Assembly: GCA_025504975.1 (NCBI GenBank)
Contig: JANUWI010000002.1
Location: forward strand, 620,001-684,000
Length of the DNA stretch: 64,000 bases
From: Plenodomus lindquistii
Lineage: Eukaryota; Ascomycota; Dothideomycetes; Pleosporales; Leptosphaeriaceae
Reading direction: 5' to 3'
The notes beneath the pieces are model-generated. The model was not told the origin of the DNA. It searched no databases and was given only the letters and a program-made list of their open reading frames with translations. The position numbers and the translations under genes are program-made. Below, in pieces: positions 33,790 through 45,757 of this stretch; position 1 is the stretch's first letter; each line of letters begins with the position of its first letter.

Positions 33790-34888
33790 TTTCGCTACGA
33801 CCTCTGGGGATGGGGATGAACGAGTGGATGGGCAATGGAGTAGTGGATGACTAGGCGCAAAAACCGGCATACGGAACGAGAGAGAACAATGACAGAGAGA
33901 CGTTGGCCCTTGATCGCCGTCTTCTTCATATGCATGCTCAGGCTGGTTCTCGGTGTCTTTGGTTTCGGAAGTCCATGACAATGGCAAAGATCAATCAAGA
34001 TTCCTCCCATGATCAATTCAAATACGATCAAAACTCCACCTCGCGCACTTCTGTGACACGTGGGTTCGACGGCAGCATTTCGCGGCTGACGTCGCAAGCG
34101 CGCTCTAATGATAAGTGAGGGTATGTGAATACGCAAACTAACAATCGCAAGGCCAAAATCACTCTGACCCGCAGTCTCCCTTCTTTGAATTTGCCGAGTC
34201 AACACAGTTCTTCATCCCTCGCAATTGAACTGCCCTCGCAACTCGTCAACGGTTGCGCATTCATCGCCAGCACACACGAGCCGTTCTACTGTGACGCGAA
34301 TACACTGGCCTACGCGTCTCTTCGCACAATTCAACTCCCGGGATGTTCTCTCAGTTCTCTCATCTAGCTCCGCGCATCCCACTCCAGTTGATACTAGTGC
34401 TCTCACTTCCATGCTCAGCGATTGCATATTCTCTGCTCATCCTTATCGTACACAACATTCTTTTCATACCACAGTTTCCAATCGTCCCTCCCTCATATCA
34501 GTATAACTCTTTGATTCATTCAATGTTGCAGCACACCGACCTATGCACAGTCGACATGTTCAGACAGGATCAAGAGAAGACAAGCTGTCTGTACTGGTTT
34601 TTAGTGTTTTTGAGATCCAAATCAGCAAGGTATCAGATGTAAGAACACAACTGGGCAATATTGTTGTATTCAGTGTAACAGGGATGGATCGACTCCAATG
34701 TCAAGATCAAGGTGCATCTCGTAATTCTACAATACAAATCCAGCCAAGCAGCCTTTCAGTGTCCAGAACCTAGTACATGGTCTTCCCGTCAGGTCCGCCT
34801 TGTCGCCGCTCTACCAATGATTCTCTCACCTCCAAACTCATATCTCATTCGAACCAACGCTCAGCTCCATCGAGAGTCCTTGTCTTGT
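33790..34888. other. Intergenic 1.1 kb between convergent genes
   Basis: 3' flank of the eL33 gene (+) and of the pseudokinase gene (-). No gene or RNA feature recognised. Confidence 0.4.
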
Positions 34889-37800
34889 TCAGAAATCATC
34901 AGCATCAGCATCCATAGCATCCTCCTTCTCAATTCTATGCCAACTACCTGATCCTCCGCCCGCGTCTGGCAAGCTAGCACCGTTCTGCTGCAGGTCCTCG
35001 GTCAAGTCTACCATCCGTGAAGAAACCCGCGGCATGGGCATCGCATCAAGCCAGCCTTCCAGCATCGGAGTCGGCGAGCTGAATGCCGGGGTATGCGGAA
35101 CAGTAGCATCTCTTGTAGTTGGTACAGCCGTACGGTTCGGTGCGCTCGTTGCCTCCGGCGTCTGGTTTCGAGACTGGAATGTCTTGCGAACGACACCTCG
35201 TGCACGCTGAGCCTTTGCATTAGCAAAACCCCGACGCCTCGCCTCCTTGATCTCGGCTTCTTTCTGGATTGCTGCCCGGTGCTTGTTTAGGACTTCTTCG
35301 TCTATACTCTCGGCCTCGGTGACATCAGCGGTTGCATCCGATGGCGGCCTGAGAATGGAAGGAAGCTCATCTGCTTCATACTTCTCCAAGTCGACGACCC
35401 ACTTGTCAGCCATCTCCCAGTCGGCGGCGAGGTTGAAGTTACCAGTTTGGATGGGGTAAGGAAGCTTGGTGAGGATCTTACGTGGGGTGCCTTCGCTGAC
35501 GGTTGGATATGCATCACCGTTCAGTGACTTGTCGATGTCATCATCGGCCATGCCTGTCAGGCGTTTTGCGATCCTTTCGAGATGGGCATCGGATAGCCCT
35601 GACTTCTTGATCGCTGTATCGGCTTCAGCTGTGTCTGGGTCGGTGCAGGGTCGCTTTGCACATGGTACATTAACGACTTTCTCCAGGGCAGTCGTGTTAC
35701 GCTTGTCCGATAGGCGCGCTTGAGCACGACGTCGCAGTCTCGCCTTCAGAGTTCGAGCAAGTGGCGTAACACTCGCTCCCGAGATGGATGATCGACATGA
35801 ACCGACGCTCTGGTCGTCGCGAGGAACGGACAGTGCCGATGGCCGCAGTCTCCGACTCGACTGCGAAATGGCCTTTGGTATGGCAACTTCGCGTGAGCTC
35901 AGGTCCGCCGCACGCTCCTGCTCTTCCGCGGTTCTAAACTTGGACCAATGTTCCGGATGAGACCACCGGTTGCTGCCTTGAGGTAGGTTGGGAATGATCT
36001 TCATATCTCCGAAATACGTAGCGCGGAAAGCGTCATCTGTGAGCACGTCGACTTTGTTTGGAATCCTCGGTGCGTGGAAGCAACATTCATTGCCACCACG
36101 GAGCATAGACGCGAAGGCAAGAAGACCTCTCCTCACAAGTACGATGCGGCTTGCAGGCACTTGGCTGAAATCTGCAGGATCGTGGATGGGTGTCGACGCT
36201 GATGTCTCAGGTGCCGCAACCAAGGTTAGCCCGAGTCGTTGTGCGAAATCGGACAAGAGTCCAAGTGGAGCATAGCAACCCTGAAGTGAGGGCTCCCCAC
36301 GGACCTCCACGAAGGTATCGCAACGAGTGTTCAGATCCTGCACGCACATCACAAAACGGTCTGGACCGGCGAGCCGCTGGAGTTGCGTTAGATTGAACAT
36401 GCCCGAGGGAACATGTTGAATGACACTGTACAATGGCTTGCACTCCACTATAAGCAGGTTCTGCTCCTCAGACGCGAAGAGTTTGTCAAAGGTCATCGTC
36501 ATAGGTACCGGTAGGGTCCCGTGTTCCGAAAGCGCCTCGCGAAGCTCACGGAGATCATCTGTCTCGATCAAGCCGTCATGCGGTTGAACGCAGCGTTGGT
36601 ACTCTGTCTTGAGTGCGTCGTGCCACTCTGGAAATACTTCGCAACAGCTTGCAAGCCACGTGAGCACACATTCGCTGACAAGCTGACCGTCGTGTCGCTC
36701 AAATTTCAGCAGCTTTGAAAGAGTCAGGCTCTGCCAGGGCTCTTCGACGGTACCAGCAACTGCCCTGTACTGAGCGCAGATTTCACGCGGTGTCGACTCC
36801 CAACGATTGTAACGAAGCTCGTTGGTCAAATTGTCGAAATATGGATGACCGAGGCTCAGGTGCATCCAGACCTTCTCTCCAATCTTGTGTTGTGGCTGTG
36901 TACGAACCCACTTTTGTGCCATTTTGTCGATATCGGAAGGGAGGCAAATGCCAATGGCGAGCATTGTTGCACAGTATGCTCGACGAATCTTTATCGTATC
37001 GAGGTCGTAGGACTTTTGTTTCGTAATAGTCAAGAGTTTCCGCCCCTTCTCTGAAAATTGATCTCCGCCGTTGGCGCAGAAATCGTTGTAAACACGCTGC
37101 ATGAGTTTGAGATCATACTCCGCGGATATTACCTTGATCGCAAGCTGCTCATCAGACCCCGCTTCTTCGATACGCTTGTTGCGAAGCTGCCATATATTGC
37201 AGCAATCTTCAACAATCTCCATGGCAGCACGACCGTCTTCCAGCATTGCTGGGCGCGACCTCTCAGTGCCAATGGTAGCGCTTGTCGCGGTCGAATAGTC
37301 AACGAGCAGGATATTTACTGCCTTAACATCAACTAGTCGAATCAGCACCGAGTCATGTGCAACGTTGCGATGGATGATGCCATGGTAATGTAAGAAATCA
37401 AGGGCTGAGAATAAGCGTCGCTGAAGCTTAGCGGCGATGAGGAAACGATTGCCGGGATGCAATTCCATGATAGCGGAACGAGCTGCGGTGTAGGATACCA
37501 TGCCTTCGTGTGTATCGGTGATGACTGCCGGTATGTTGTCGATATCCAGCATCGCATGGTAACGGACGATGGATGCGTCCACTTTTGCTTTGCCGAACTT
37601 CTGAAACTCATCTTTTCGGAGCTGCCATCGTGTTGATATGTCTCGGAACACTTTCGCCGTCAATACTTCGCCGGTCAATCGGTGGAGAATGCGGTGTGAC
37701 TTGTTGGACACCTGTTCCCTCAAAAGGTACTGATCGCGCTGCGCCCACGCTTCGGTGCGATGAGCGAAGGCGTTGTCGACGGACTCGAATGGGGGAAATT

Positions 37801-38347
37801 CCATGGGATAGGCCTCATTGACTGTCTTCATCAACCAGACATCTACTCGAAGTCCCTTTATCTCGATCCGATTCACGGTATCCTGTCTCAGATACACCGC
37901 GCATGGCAGTTGTTGAGGGTCACCTCGTGCATGAGCAGACGCCGACTGAATTGGCACGCCATTGGCAACGGCTACGACATGAGACGTGCTTTGGAGACGC
38001 CAGGCGTTCGATGCTTTGATAGGCACTAAAGAAAGGTGTCGCATATCCACTTGCTTGGTGGTGAGATATACGTCTCGCTTTTGGGAATTGTCTTCTTTGC
38101 TTGATAAGCCAGAACGGCCCATACTGTAGCTGACTTGGCCGGCTGTATTGGTGAGAAACACATGGCATCCTTCGATACTACCACGAGTGATACGACCAGA
38201 CCGTTCGCTCAGTACTTGCACCTTGTGATATTCGGTCCTCTTGTTCGCTTTGATAGCCTCGGAGTCGTGGACCGTCACTATGGCAACTAGGTCATCGACA
38301 GATACCTCATTCGGGACTACAGGATGCCCGGCGGGTATTTGAGACAT
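34889..38347 (-). CDS. FHA-like plus pseudokinase protein
   Basis: A single uninterrupted exon of 1152 aa, unusual in this intron-rich window. Residues about 15-180 resemble an FHA-type beta sandwich (QVLSERSGRITRGS ... VDMRHLSLVPI ... NRIEIKGLRVDVWLM). Residues about 205-370 form a kinase-like lobe pair: the ATP-lysine position is present (LTAKVFRD), but the catalytic loop reads IIHRNVAHDSVLI (HRD to HRN) and the DFG position reads VDYS. It is therefore predicted inactive. The C-terminal third is basic and probably disordered, with coiled-coil-like Ala/Glu/Lys (NKHRAAIQKEAEIKEARRR). FHA plus kinase recalls DNA-damage kinases of the Rad53 group, but the lost residues argue for a scaffold. No gene symbol is claimed. 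Confidence 0.75.
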   Translation of the reverse strand: MSQIPAGHPVVPNEVSVDDLVAIVTVHDSEAIKANKRTEYHKVQVLSERSGRITRGSIEGCHVFLTNTAGQVSYSMGRSGLSSKEDNSQKRDVYLTTKQVDMRHLSLVPIKASNAWRLQSTSHVVAVANGVPIQSASAHARGDPQQLPCAVYLRQDTVNRIEIKGLRVDVWLMKTVNEAYPMEFPPFESVDNAFAHRTEAWAQRDQYLLREQVSNKSHRILHRLTGEVLTAKVFRDISTRWQLRKDEFQKFGKAKVDASIVRYHAMLDIDNIPAVITDTHEGMVSYTAARSAIMELHPGNRFLIAAKLQRRLFSALDFLHYHGIIHRNVAHDSVLIRLVDVKAVNILLVDYSTATSATIGTERSRPAMLEDGRAAMEIVEDCCNIWQLRNKRIEEAGSDEQLAIKVISAEYDLKLMQRVYNDFCANGGDQFSEKGRKLLTITKQKSYDLDTIKIRRAYCATMLAIGICLPSDIDKMAQKWVRTQPQHKIGEKVWMHLSLGHPYFDNLTNELRYNRWESTPREICAQYRAVAGTVEEPWQSLTLSKLLKFERHDGQLVSECVLTWLASCCEVFPEWHDALKTEYQRCVQPHDGLIETDDLRELREALSEHGTLPVPMTMTFDKLFASEEQNLLIVECKPLYSVIQHVPSGMFNLTQLQRLAGPDRFVMCVQDLNTRCDTFVEVRGEPSLQGCYAPLGLLSDFAQRLGLTLVAAPETSASTPIHDPADFSQVPASRIVLVRRGLLAFASMLRGGNECCFHAPRIPNKVDVLTDDAFRATYFGDMKIIPNLPQGSNRWSHPEHWSKFRTAEEQERAADLSSREVAIPKAISQSSRRLRPSALSVPRDDQSVGSCRSSISGASVTPLARTLKARLRRRAQARLSDKRNTTALEKVVNVPCAKRPCTDPDTAEADTAIKKSGLSDAHLERIAKRLTGMADDDIDKSLNGDAYPTVSEGTPRKILTKLPYPIQTGNFNLAADWEMADKWVVDLEKYEADELPSILRPPSDATADVTEAESIDEEVLNKHRAAIQKEAEIKEARRRGFANAKAQRARGVVRKTFQSRNQTPEATSAPNRTAVPTTRDATVPHTPAFSSPTPMLEGWLDAMPMPRVSSRMVDLTEDLQQNGASLPDAGGGSGSWHRIEKEDAMDADADDF

Positions 38348-38389
38348 CGTGGCGATGTTGCTCAGTTGCTGATATATTGGCGACAGCCT

Positions 38390-38520
38390 GATTCATGTGT
38401 GGTATGAGGTGGGTGAAAGGTGGATGTGTGGTATGATGTGTGGCTGGTGGTTGGTGGAGGGTATAAGGTGGGTGTTTGGTGGGTGTTTGGTATGATAGGT
38501 GGTGGGTGAAGGGCAGTGGA
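38390..38520. repeat. GT-rich minisatellite-like tract
   Basis: Degenerate repeats of GGTATGATGTGTGG / GGTGGGTGTTTGG units just upstream of the pseudokinase start. Copies vary, so this is a diverged tandem repeat. Confidence 0.6.
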
Positions 38521-40396
38521 GGGTACGAGGGGGAGGATGCACGCCAGATACAACACGCGCCGGTGGGGGAGGGAGGGTGTTCTTATATCAAGGCAGCGGG
38601 CCTCCATCACTGCGGCGAATGGTCCCTGCGTACCAGTTGCGGTGTGAAAGCGGTCTTCATACCGTGTTTCCCCCCCCCCCCCCGTGCGCAGTACAAACGT
38701 GCAGGCTAGTTTCTGCCTGGAGGACGCGCCCTGAAGTGAAAGCGCTCGGAATCAACGAACGTCATTTCTCGGAAGGCTACTTCGGCTTCGGGTAGCTTTG
38801 AGGCTCCTTCACTGGGCTGCTGGGTCCGAGATGACATACCGTATAAAGGAGCCGGGCTGGGGTTTGCCGGCGGTGTGTTTGCTGTTCTTTGTGATGATAT
38901 ATCGGAGGTTGATGAGTCTATTGGAAGCTCAAAACACATCAGCTGCTTTGTAAGCTTGCAGTAGTGTTTGTTATACGATGTGGACAACCATGGTGGACTT
39001 CTGGATAGTTCGACATAGACAAGCTGCAGCTGCGACGCGACAGATGTCCCATCTAACCCGTGTTTTCGAGTATTGGCCCTGTGATTACAGCATACATTCG
39101 CTCCTGCTCTTTTCCTTTGCTTTGTCTTTCTTTGATCCACAATGTGAAGTGGCTCAATCCTTTGTGAAGCGAGTCCAAGTGCGCCCATCATGCTGTACAA
39201 CTTTTTGTCACGAACAATGGAGACCTTGTACAAGCTCCCGTCTGAAACGTAGTTAGCAGTGCCCGATATCATATACGGTTAAAGAAATGCATACAACTTC
39301 GTGGTCAGTATGCTCGATTTTCCTTGACATGCGTGCTACCCACGGATACGGGGTAAGCTCGTCCAGCGTGGAATTTCGGGTCTGCGCAAACTGTACAGTT
39401 CCTGTAGATTGGAATTGCTATTTCTGTGAGCTTGATTGACGCGCGATGGGCGCTCGACCAGATTCGATTGGCGTTCGACAGAATCGACTGAAATTCTGTC
39501 CATGGCGGAAGCGGTCTCGGGCCCTCAGCCTCTATACTTTGTCGTCCAGAATCGTACACAGATCTAAACCCGAAGTATTAATATACTAGACTGACACGTG
39601 ATCAAACGAGGCGCCGACTGTCTCGACTCGACTCGGTCGATGCTCTTTCTTTAACAATACCCAACCTCGTAAATATAGCAAGGTATTAAAGACCAATCAA
39701 ACCCAACTCTACCATTTCAGGAAAAAACTCCACACAAAAATGGTAAAAAATCAGGGAAAGCCCGATGATCTGAGTGAGCGCATGGTTGGACGTCCCAGGG
39801 ACGGAAATAGGTATCTCCGGGAAAACATGCCCAATGTCGTGCCTACCCCTAGAACTTAAGCCCAAAGATACGAGCGAGCACGCATCGCTCACCAGGCAGA
39901 TCCATAGGCGACTTTATCAACGGCGAAGGGATAAGTCAAGTCTAGGACATTGGCAATTCTCGATGTGAAATCCCACATATTCACATCTTTCAAAGCCATG
40001 ATACAAGTAAGTTACCAGTAAGAAGAGTTTGAAACGGTAAATAGGCGTCAGACGCATGCATGCAATCCCATGTCCACAGAATCAAAGTTCGGTACAAAGA
40101 AGCGTAGGTAAGTAAGGTAGATATGCATATCAGCTTTGCCAAAAGAAAAAAAGGTTTCCCCAAGATTAGGCGTTCGTCCTTGATCCTTTATCCTCGTTCC
40201 CATGTTCCGTCCCATTGTGTCCATCAATCATTCCATGCCATAAGGTGTGTCCGCCAAAGAATCCAATCCCTTCACAGAATGTGAGCGCAAGGGTATGTAT
40301 GTCCAGCTGTAAAATGCATCGCATCGCATCGCATTACCCGTAAGAAGAGGTCGCAGTGTGCTAGAGGAAGTCGTAACCAAGGTCATTTTCGAGACG
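38521..40396. other. Intergenic 1.9 kb with one orphan intron-like sequence
   Basis: Holds a C run of about 14 at 38670-38683, a 188-codon minus-strand ORF (39272-38706) with no family features, and a well-formed 53-nt minus-strand intron signature at 39294-39242 (GTATGC donor, TGCTAAC branch, TTTCAG). The intron does not join long frames. No protein gene is called. Confidence 0.35.
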
Positions 40397-43045
40397 CTAT
40401 CTTGCAAAGACCTTGACTATGCCATCGCCACCAGCAGAGACAACGAGACGGCCGTCTTGACTCCAGACAACGCTGCAGACGCCTTCGCCGCGCATGATAC
40501 GATGTGCGGTGATCTCTTGGGTGCAGATGCGCTTGTCAAGGGACCAGAAGCGAATGGAGGCATCGTGGCCAGCGGAGACAGCCTCGCGGCCGTCTTTGCT
40601 GAGCGAGAGTGAGGAGATGGCAGCAGGATGGGCGAGCATGCTGTACGTGCATTGGCCTAGGGGCTATGTCAGTAATGTGTATTAATGCAATCCTGTAAAA
40701 CATACCTGAGTTAGCATCGAAGAACCGGATGAGATGGTCTTCGTGCCCACTAATAATGACACCCTCGAGCCCTCCGGCACTGTTGGATCCGGTTGGCCCG
40801 TGGATAGCCTCTTCTTCAGGTCCGCTACGTCCACCCTCTTGCGATGAACCCTCAAGAAGTTGCGAGCTCGTCACGACTGAAGTGATGCCGGTCGCCGGTG
40901 TGCCGTCATACGACTCATTGCTGGCCATGCCAATGAGCTCTTCGCCCGTTCGGATATCGTAAACCAGAATCGATGCATCGCTGAATGAAACTACAAAATT
41001 CTCTCCACTCTGCGAGAATGGGCTAATGCATGTAGGTGACGGGTGTGTGGCGCGCTCAATCGTGTGAATGAGCATGTAATGGAAAGGAGTTGATGTCGCA
41101 ATACTAGGTTGTGGTGAGGATGGATGGTTTGATCCAGAAGTTACCGAATGCCTGCGGCTGCCGCCACGTCGAGTTCCAGCTTGAGGTGACGCTAATTGAG
41201 GGGGTGCGCTCACTGCCCAAATTTTGATTGTTCCATCCGCAGACCCAGAGGCAAGGAGTATCCGGTCTGGGCCTCCATAATTACTGCTATCAGCGCCAAA
41301 GACAGCAGCACATGTCGCAGGAAGCACACAAACAGTCCAGACAGCGTCGGTGTGTCCCTCGAGAGTAGCCTTCGGGTCAACACGACCGCGTTCCCACACT
41401 CGGATTGTGGCGTCTTGGCCGCCAGAAAATATCCAGCCATCACCAGACACCCGACCGCCAGTCGCGAAATGAGCAGAAGACGGACATGCGGCCAACGACG
41501 TGACTGCACCTTCGTGCCCCCTGTGTGACCAAAAGGGTGCAATATCCAGGTCGTTCTTCATACTGTGCTGGTTTGCGTAGCTTGCGGGTATCATCCATCT
41601 CTTGATCATTCCATCGTCGCCTGCTGTGCAGATTTCGGGCTCGCTGGGACTTCCACCTCCGGTAAAGACAACAGATCGGACAACATCAAGATGTCCTCGG
41701 AGTGCGAAACGAACTTTGAAGCTCTGGGTATCTGTTTTAGACGCCGACTGAGCTGCGACCTGTTGAGCCTTGAGATCGCTGCTTGTTCTTCTAACACTGG
41801 GATCTTTGTTGCGGCCTTTGGTCGGCCGGGGTGGAGATTTTGCTGGTATGCTATTCGCAGACGGAAATTCCTCGGTGTCTGGCCGCCTTGGGGGTCCGTC
41901 TTGCGTCAGTTCAGATATGGGCTCTTCAAAAGTCCATTCATTAGTATCATCAGGCGCGACGTTGTTGGTAGGCTGGCTGATCTCCTCACGAGCAGGTATT
42001 TGACGACCGTGGTTGTCGAATGCGTGGGTGACTTTCTCAACTTGCTCCTCAGGCACGGATGAGTAGTGCTGCTGGTTGGATAGTGGTGTCTGTTGTCGTA
42101 GGAGCTCTTGAGAGAGGCTAGTGGTGTGGGGAAGAGGTTGCTGTCCAGATGGCTCGCGTGTCATCTGAGGGGCATGGTGAATCTGGTGCTGATTGGCAAG
42201 GTTCTGGAGGTCAGCAGCCGTGGGAATGCTAGAAGGCTGGTGGTTGGGCATAGCAGTGCCCGGCATGGTAGGCAACTGGGGCTGTAGCTTTTGGCGGTGT
42301 TGCTGGAGGTACATTTCCTCCATGGATGCGTCTCCGTGATTCAGGTAGTTGGTGCCATTCGCAAGGGCGTGGAGGTTCTGTTGTTGTGGCGGAGGTTGCG
42401 AGGGAGGTGTGAGTAAGTATGTGATCTCCTCGACGCATTTGGTCAGGTAAAGTTTCGACTTCTCGCGCAGTTTCTCGCGTTCGCGGTCGCTCTCTGGTCT
42501 GTCGAGGTATTCGGAGTCGACATCGAGGAAGGAGTTGTGTTTCTTCATCTGGGCTGATGTGCACACGTTAGCACTCGGCGACCTGTGAAGCTGTGGCGGT
42601 ATCACACATACGCTTCACGCCACCTTTCTTGCCCTTGGGGTCTTTGTCGTTGGCTGCAGCCGAAGTGTCACCCCCGGCAGCCTCGGCCTTCTTCTTGCGC
42701 TCGTTGGTCAGGGCCTGCTCGAGCATGCGAATGTGCTTGTTGAGCTGGTCGTTGAGCTTCTTTGCACTCCTGACCTCGCCCTCTTGTTTGGCAATCTTGG
42801 CCTTCATCTCGGCGCGTTCAATGTCCCAGGCGTTCCTGGCCCGCTCGTGGTTGTGCCATTCCAGCTGTAGAAAGCGCATGACACCTGCGTGGCTGTTAGC
42901 TGTCGTCCTGTGCCCGCTGTCGGTGGCCGTGTGGGTGAAGGAGCGCCGTACCCTGCAGCGTGTACTCGGTCCCGGCGGGCGCATTGCCATCACCGGCGCC
43001 ATTCGCTCCGCCTGCATTCATGGCCGAGGGCGACTGCCAGGCCAT
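40397..43045 (-). CDS. Striatin (STRIPAK scaffold)
   Basis: Four exons (43045-42952, 42884-42612, 42553-40706, 40656-40397) give 824 aa. The start MAWQSPSAMNAGG leads into the fungal striatin N-terminus (GTEYTLQGVMRFLQLEWHNH), a caveolin-binding-like helix followed by a coiled coil (about residues 35-110). A calmodulin-binding-like block (KKHNSFLDVDSEYLD) and a Gln/Pro-rich linker come next. WD40 repeats fill about residues 420-824 (LRGHLDVVRSVVF, GQDATIRVWE, LEGHTDAVWTV, GSADGTIKIWA, SGHEDHLIRFFD, GGDGIVKVF). Striatin bridges PP2A to Mob3 and kinases and controls cell fusion, septation and fruiting in ascomycetes (Sordaria PRO11, Aspergillus StrA). Introns are 67, 58 and 49 nt, all in phase. 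Confidence 0.94.
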
Positions 43046-44482
43046 GCCGGACCTGTCTGGGGGTGGATTCGACGAGTCGTGTGGGCGGCGGTGGACATGC
43101 GGCGGGGAGCGTGGGTGCGAGGGCGGTGCTGTGCGCTGGCGACTGTCTGTGCCCGGGCGGCGGTAGCGGTAGCGGTAGCGGGCAGAGGAGCAAAGGAGCC
43201 GCGGGGGTGTGTGCGAGCTGCAGCGACGGCTCCGGGGGGAAATGCAGATGTGCGCAGGCGGAATCCGGCGACGGGCAGCCTCGTTGATGGCCGGTCTTGT
43301 CGCAACAGTGTAGGGAGTGGGAGCTGGGGCTCGTTCCACGGGTTGCTGCCAAGGCGGCTGCGAAGGGTGCGTCGTCCCTGCATCGAGCCACGGCGGCGGC
43401 CCGTGCGATTATCCTCCCCGATGGGCGGCCAAGACGACTGGACGTTGGGAGCAAAGTCATCTCTGCCCACACCACCATGTTTTCGTGAGAGGTGCTTGTT
43501 GCTGGACAAGACGAGGGCAATCAGACGACATAGACGCGGCTGCCTTCCTTCTCTTGTTCTCCCCCACGCCTTCTACCAGCAACATCGGGGCGGTTGTATG
43601 CTCTAGAGTAAGCCATGGCCGGTTGACCATGGAGATATCCACGATCTAAACATACGGCAACCAGTCCAGCCATTGCTAACGCAGAGAAACACGTTGCCTC
43701 ACACAGTGATTCATCGTAAGTGCATCGTCTCTCTATTCCTGCCTTTGCATCCCAACTATGTTACCCTACGCTGCACCGCGCATGTCGTGCCATATCGGCC
43801 CTTTCTCCCCAAACCTACCCAAGGCAGATCTCTAACTACAGGCTAGGGCTAATCATGTTCGTCTAATCCTGGGTCATGTTCTGACGCCATTATCAGCCCT
43901 ATGTTGTAGAGCTGCCGCCTCGCGCTCACATTTGGGTGGGAGGCAATTGCACCGACTTGGGCAGAATACTGTAGGCCAACAACATGGCAAGGCAAGCAAA
44001 GGAAGTACCACACGACTCATTCTCCTTCCTTCACATGTCTTTTTCTTACTCGCCATTCTGCATTCCTCCCTTGTTTGTCTCACATTCTCGCTTTGCCATC
44101 TACGCCAGACACGATGCACATGCATCAGGAAGAGAAAAGCCTCACCCGCAAAGACGGACCACGAAACCCCGAACAAGGCCCTGCAAGCTGCAGCCTGTCG
44201 AGAGAAAACGGTTCCCCTCTCACAGAAGCACAGAGCAGTTCGTGCACGGTGTGTGGTCGGATGACTGGCATGCACTGCCAAGAACGATCCGAATCGGCCT
44301 AAACGCGTTGGGTAGGCTCGACCTTGCAACAACATCGGGACCTTCCCAGCAAGACTTTGCCTCGACCACCCCACCCCCCGCCAACCACACCACATCGAAC
44401 GCGCCTCAACAATCTGGCAACTCGGTCGCGCAACCCTATTGATATTATCGACACCGACATCAGCTGATAAAACCTGCTCAAA
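43046..44482. other. Intergenic 1.4 kb between divergent genes
   Basis: Upstream regions of striatin (-) and H2A.Z (+). GC-rich near striatin, with many overlapping shadow ORFs, then a C/A-rich leader before H2A.Z. A minus-strand ATG-containing frame continues upstream of 43045 but adds low-complexity sequence and was not used. Confidence 0.4.
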
Positions 44483-45074
44483 ATGGCTGGCGGTGGAAAA
44501 GGTACGCGCTGCCCTCTAGGCGCGCCATCGGAGCCTACGAAAGCTGACAGCGCTCGCAGGAAAGACGGGAGGCAAGACGGGAGGAAAGGGAGATTCGCAC
44601 GTCAAAACAACAAAGTCGCACTCCGCCAAAGCCGGTCTCCAAGTGAGTAGCTGTCCAATCCAACGCGTCATCACCCAACCACCACCCCGCGCCTTTGTTT
44701 TCGCATTCAGCATGCCGCAACGACACGCTGACATCGCGTCCCAATTCTAGTTTCCCTGCGGTCGCATAAAGCGCCACCTTCGCACCATCACGCGCCAGAA
44801 GACGCGCATCGGCGCCAAAGCCAGCATCTACCTCACCGCCGTTCTCGAGTACCTGACCGCCGAAGTGCTTGAACTTGCAGGCAACGCTGCCAAGGATCTC
44901 AAGGTCAAGCGCATTACGCCGCGCCATCTCCAGCTCGCCATCCGTGGAGACGAAGAGTTAGACACCCTCATCAAGGCTACCATTGCATTCGGAGGTGTAC
45001 TACCACACATCAACCGCGCGTTGCTGCTCAAGGTGGAACAGAAGAAGAAGGGCACCAAGGCTGTAGAGGCATGA
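44483..45074 (+). CDS. Histone H2A.Z
   Basis: Three exons (44483-44501, 44560-44642, 44751-45074) give 141 aa. The N-terminal tail is Gly/Lys rich (MAGGGKGKTGGKTGGKG). The histone fold contains the H2A.Z-specific features: GRIKRHLRTITRQKTRIGA, LTAVLEYLTAEVLELAGNAA, and the extended acidic patch GDEELDTLIKATIAFGGV, in place of the canonical H2A docking sequence. H2A.Z replaces H2A at promoter nucleosomes, deposited by SWR1. It is notable that the INO80 ATPase, reported to act on H2A.Z nucleosomes, lies in the same window, but 14 kb away with unrelated genes between. Confidence 0.96.
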
Positions 45075-45757
45075 GCGTATGACTAGGCAAGCGCAAGAGT
45101 TGTACTCTAGCTGCAGATGATGGAGATGGCGCGTCATTGCAGACGATGACGATGGAAAGCTTCTTTGTCTATGTCAATCTGTCAGCTAGCGCTAGCCTTA
45201 AGGTGGAGCAATGGTCTGCTAGGATAGGGTGTTGGTGTCTCTTTTCTTTATGAGTCAGGCGTGAGAGGGTTGGTGTTTCTGGGACAAAGGGCTTTTCTCT
45301 GCTTTTTCTTCTTTTACTATGTAGTAACAACACTCGATGCAGTCTCGAGACCCATTTTGATTGCCTCTTTCCGCTCTTTCCCTCCCGTTGATTGCGTGAC
45401 TAGACCGACGCTGACGAGACAGTATCAATACAGATGTTGGCCTTTTACGAAGGAGCTCGTAATTATCGAGTCACCAAAACCTATAACCACTGTTCGCTGT
45501 AGCCAACACAACACACTAAGAACCAAGCCTACAGTCCTTGGATACTACGTGTATTCTTTAGAGGTAGCAGAGATTACTTTTTAATAATACCTATATACTT
45601 TTGTTCTCTGTCTGCTACTTTACAGGCTTGAGCTTTGTACCGTCAATCAAGGTAAGATAGAGACACAATAAATACGAGCTCCTTCGTACAGTAAGGTAGC
45701 AGCAGTATGTGCTCCTCCTCCTCGGCATATATGTATGAGATGGTAAACCACAAACCC
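45075..45757. other. Intergenic 683 bp
   Basis: 3' flanks of H2A.Z (+) and of the low-complexity ORF (-). No feature recognised. Confidence 0.4.

Noticed and set aside
38706..39272. 188-codon minus-strand ORF
   Set aside because: No recognisable domain. Its first codons overlap a well-formed intron acceptor, which conflicts with the frame, so it is not called as a gene.
42953..43520. Long minus- and plus-strand ORFs upstream of striatin
   Set aside because: Low-complexity Arg/Pro/Ser frames in GC-rich DNA. The striatin family start fits 43045.
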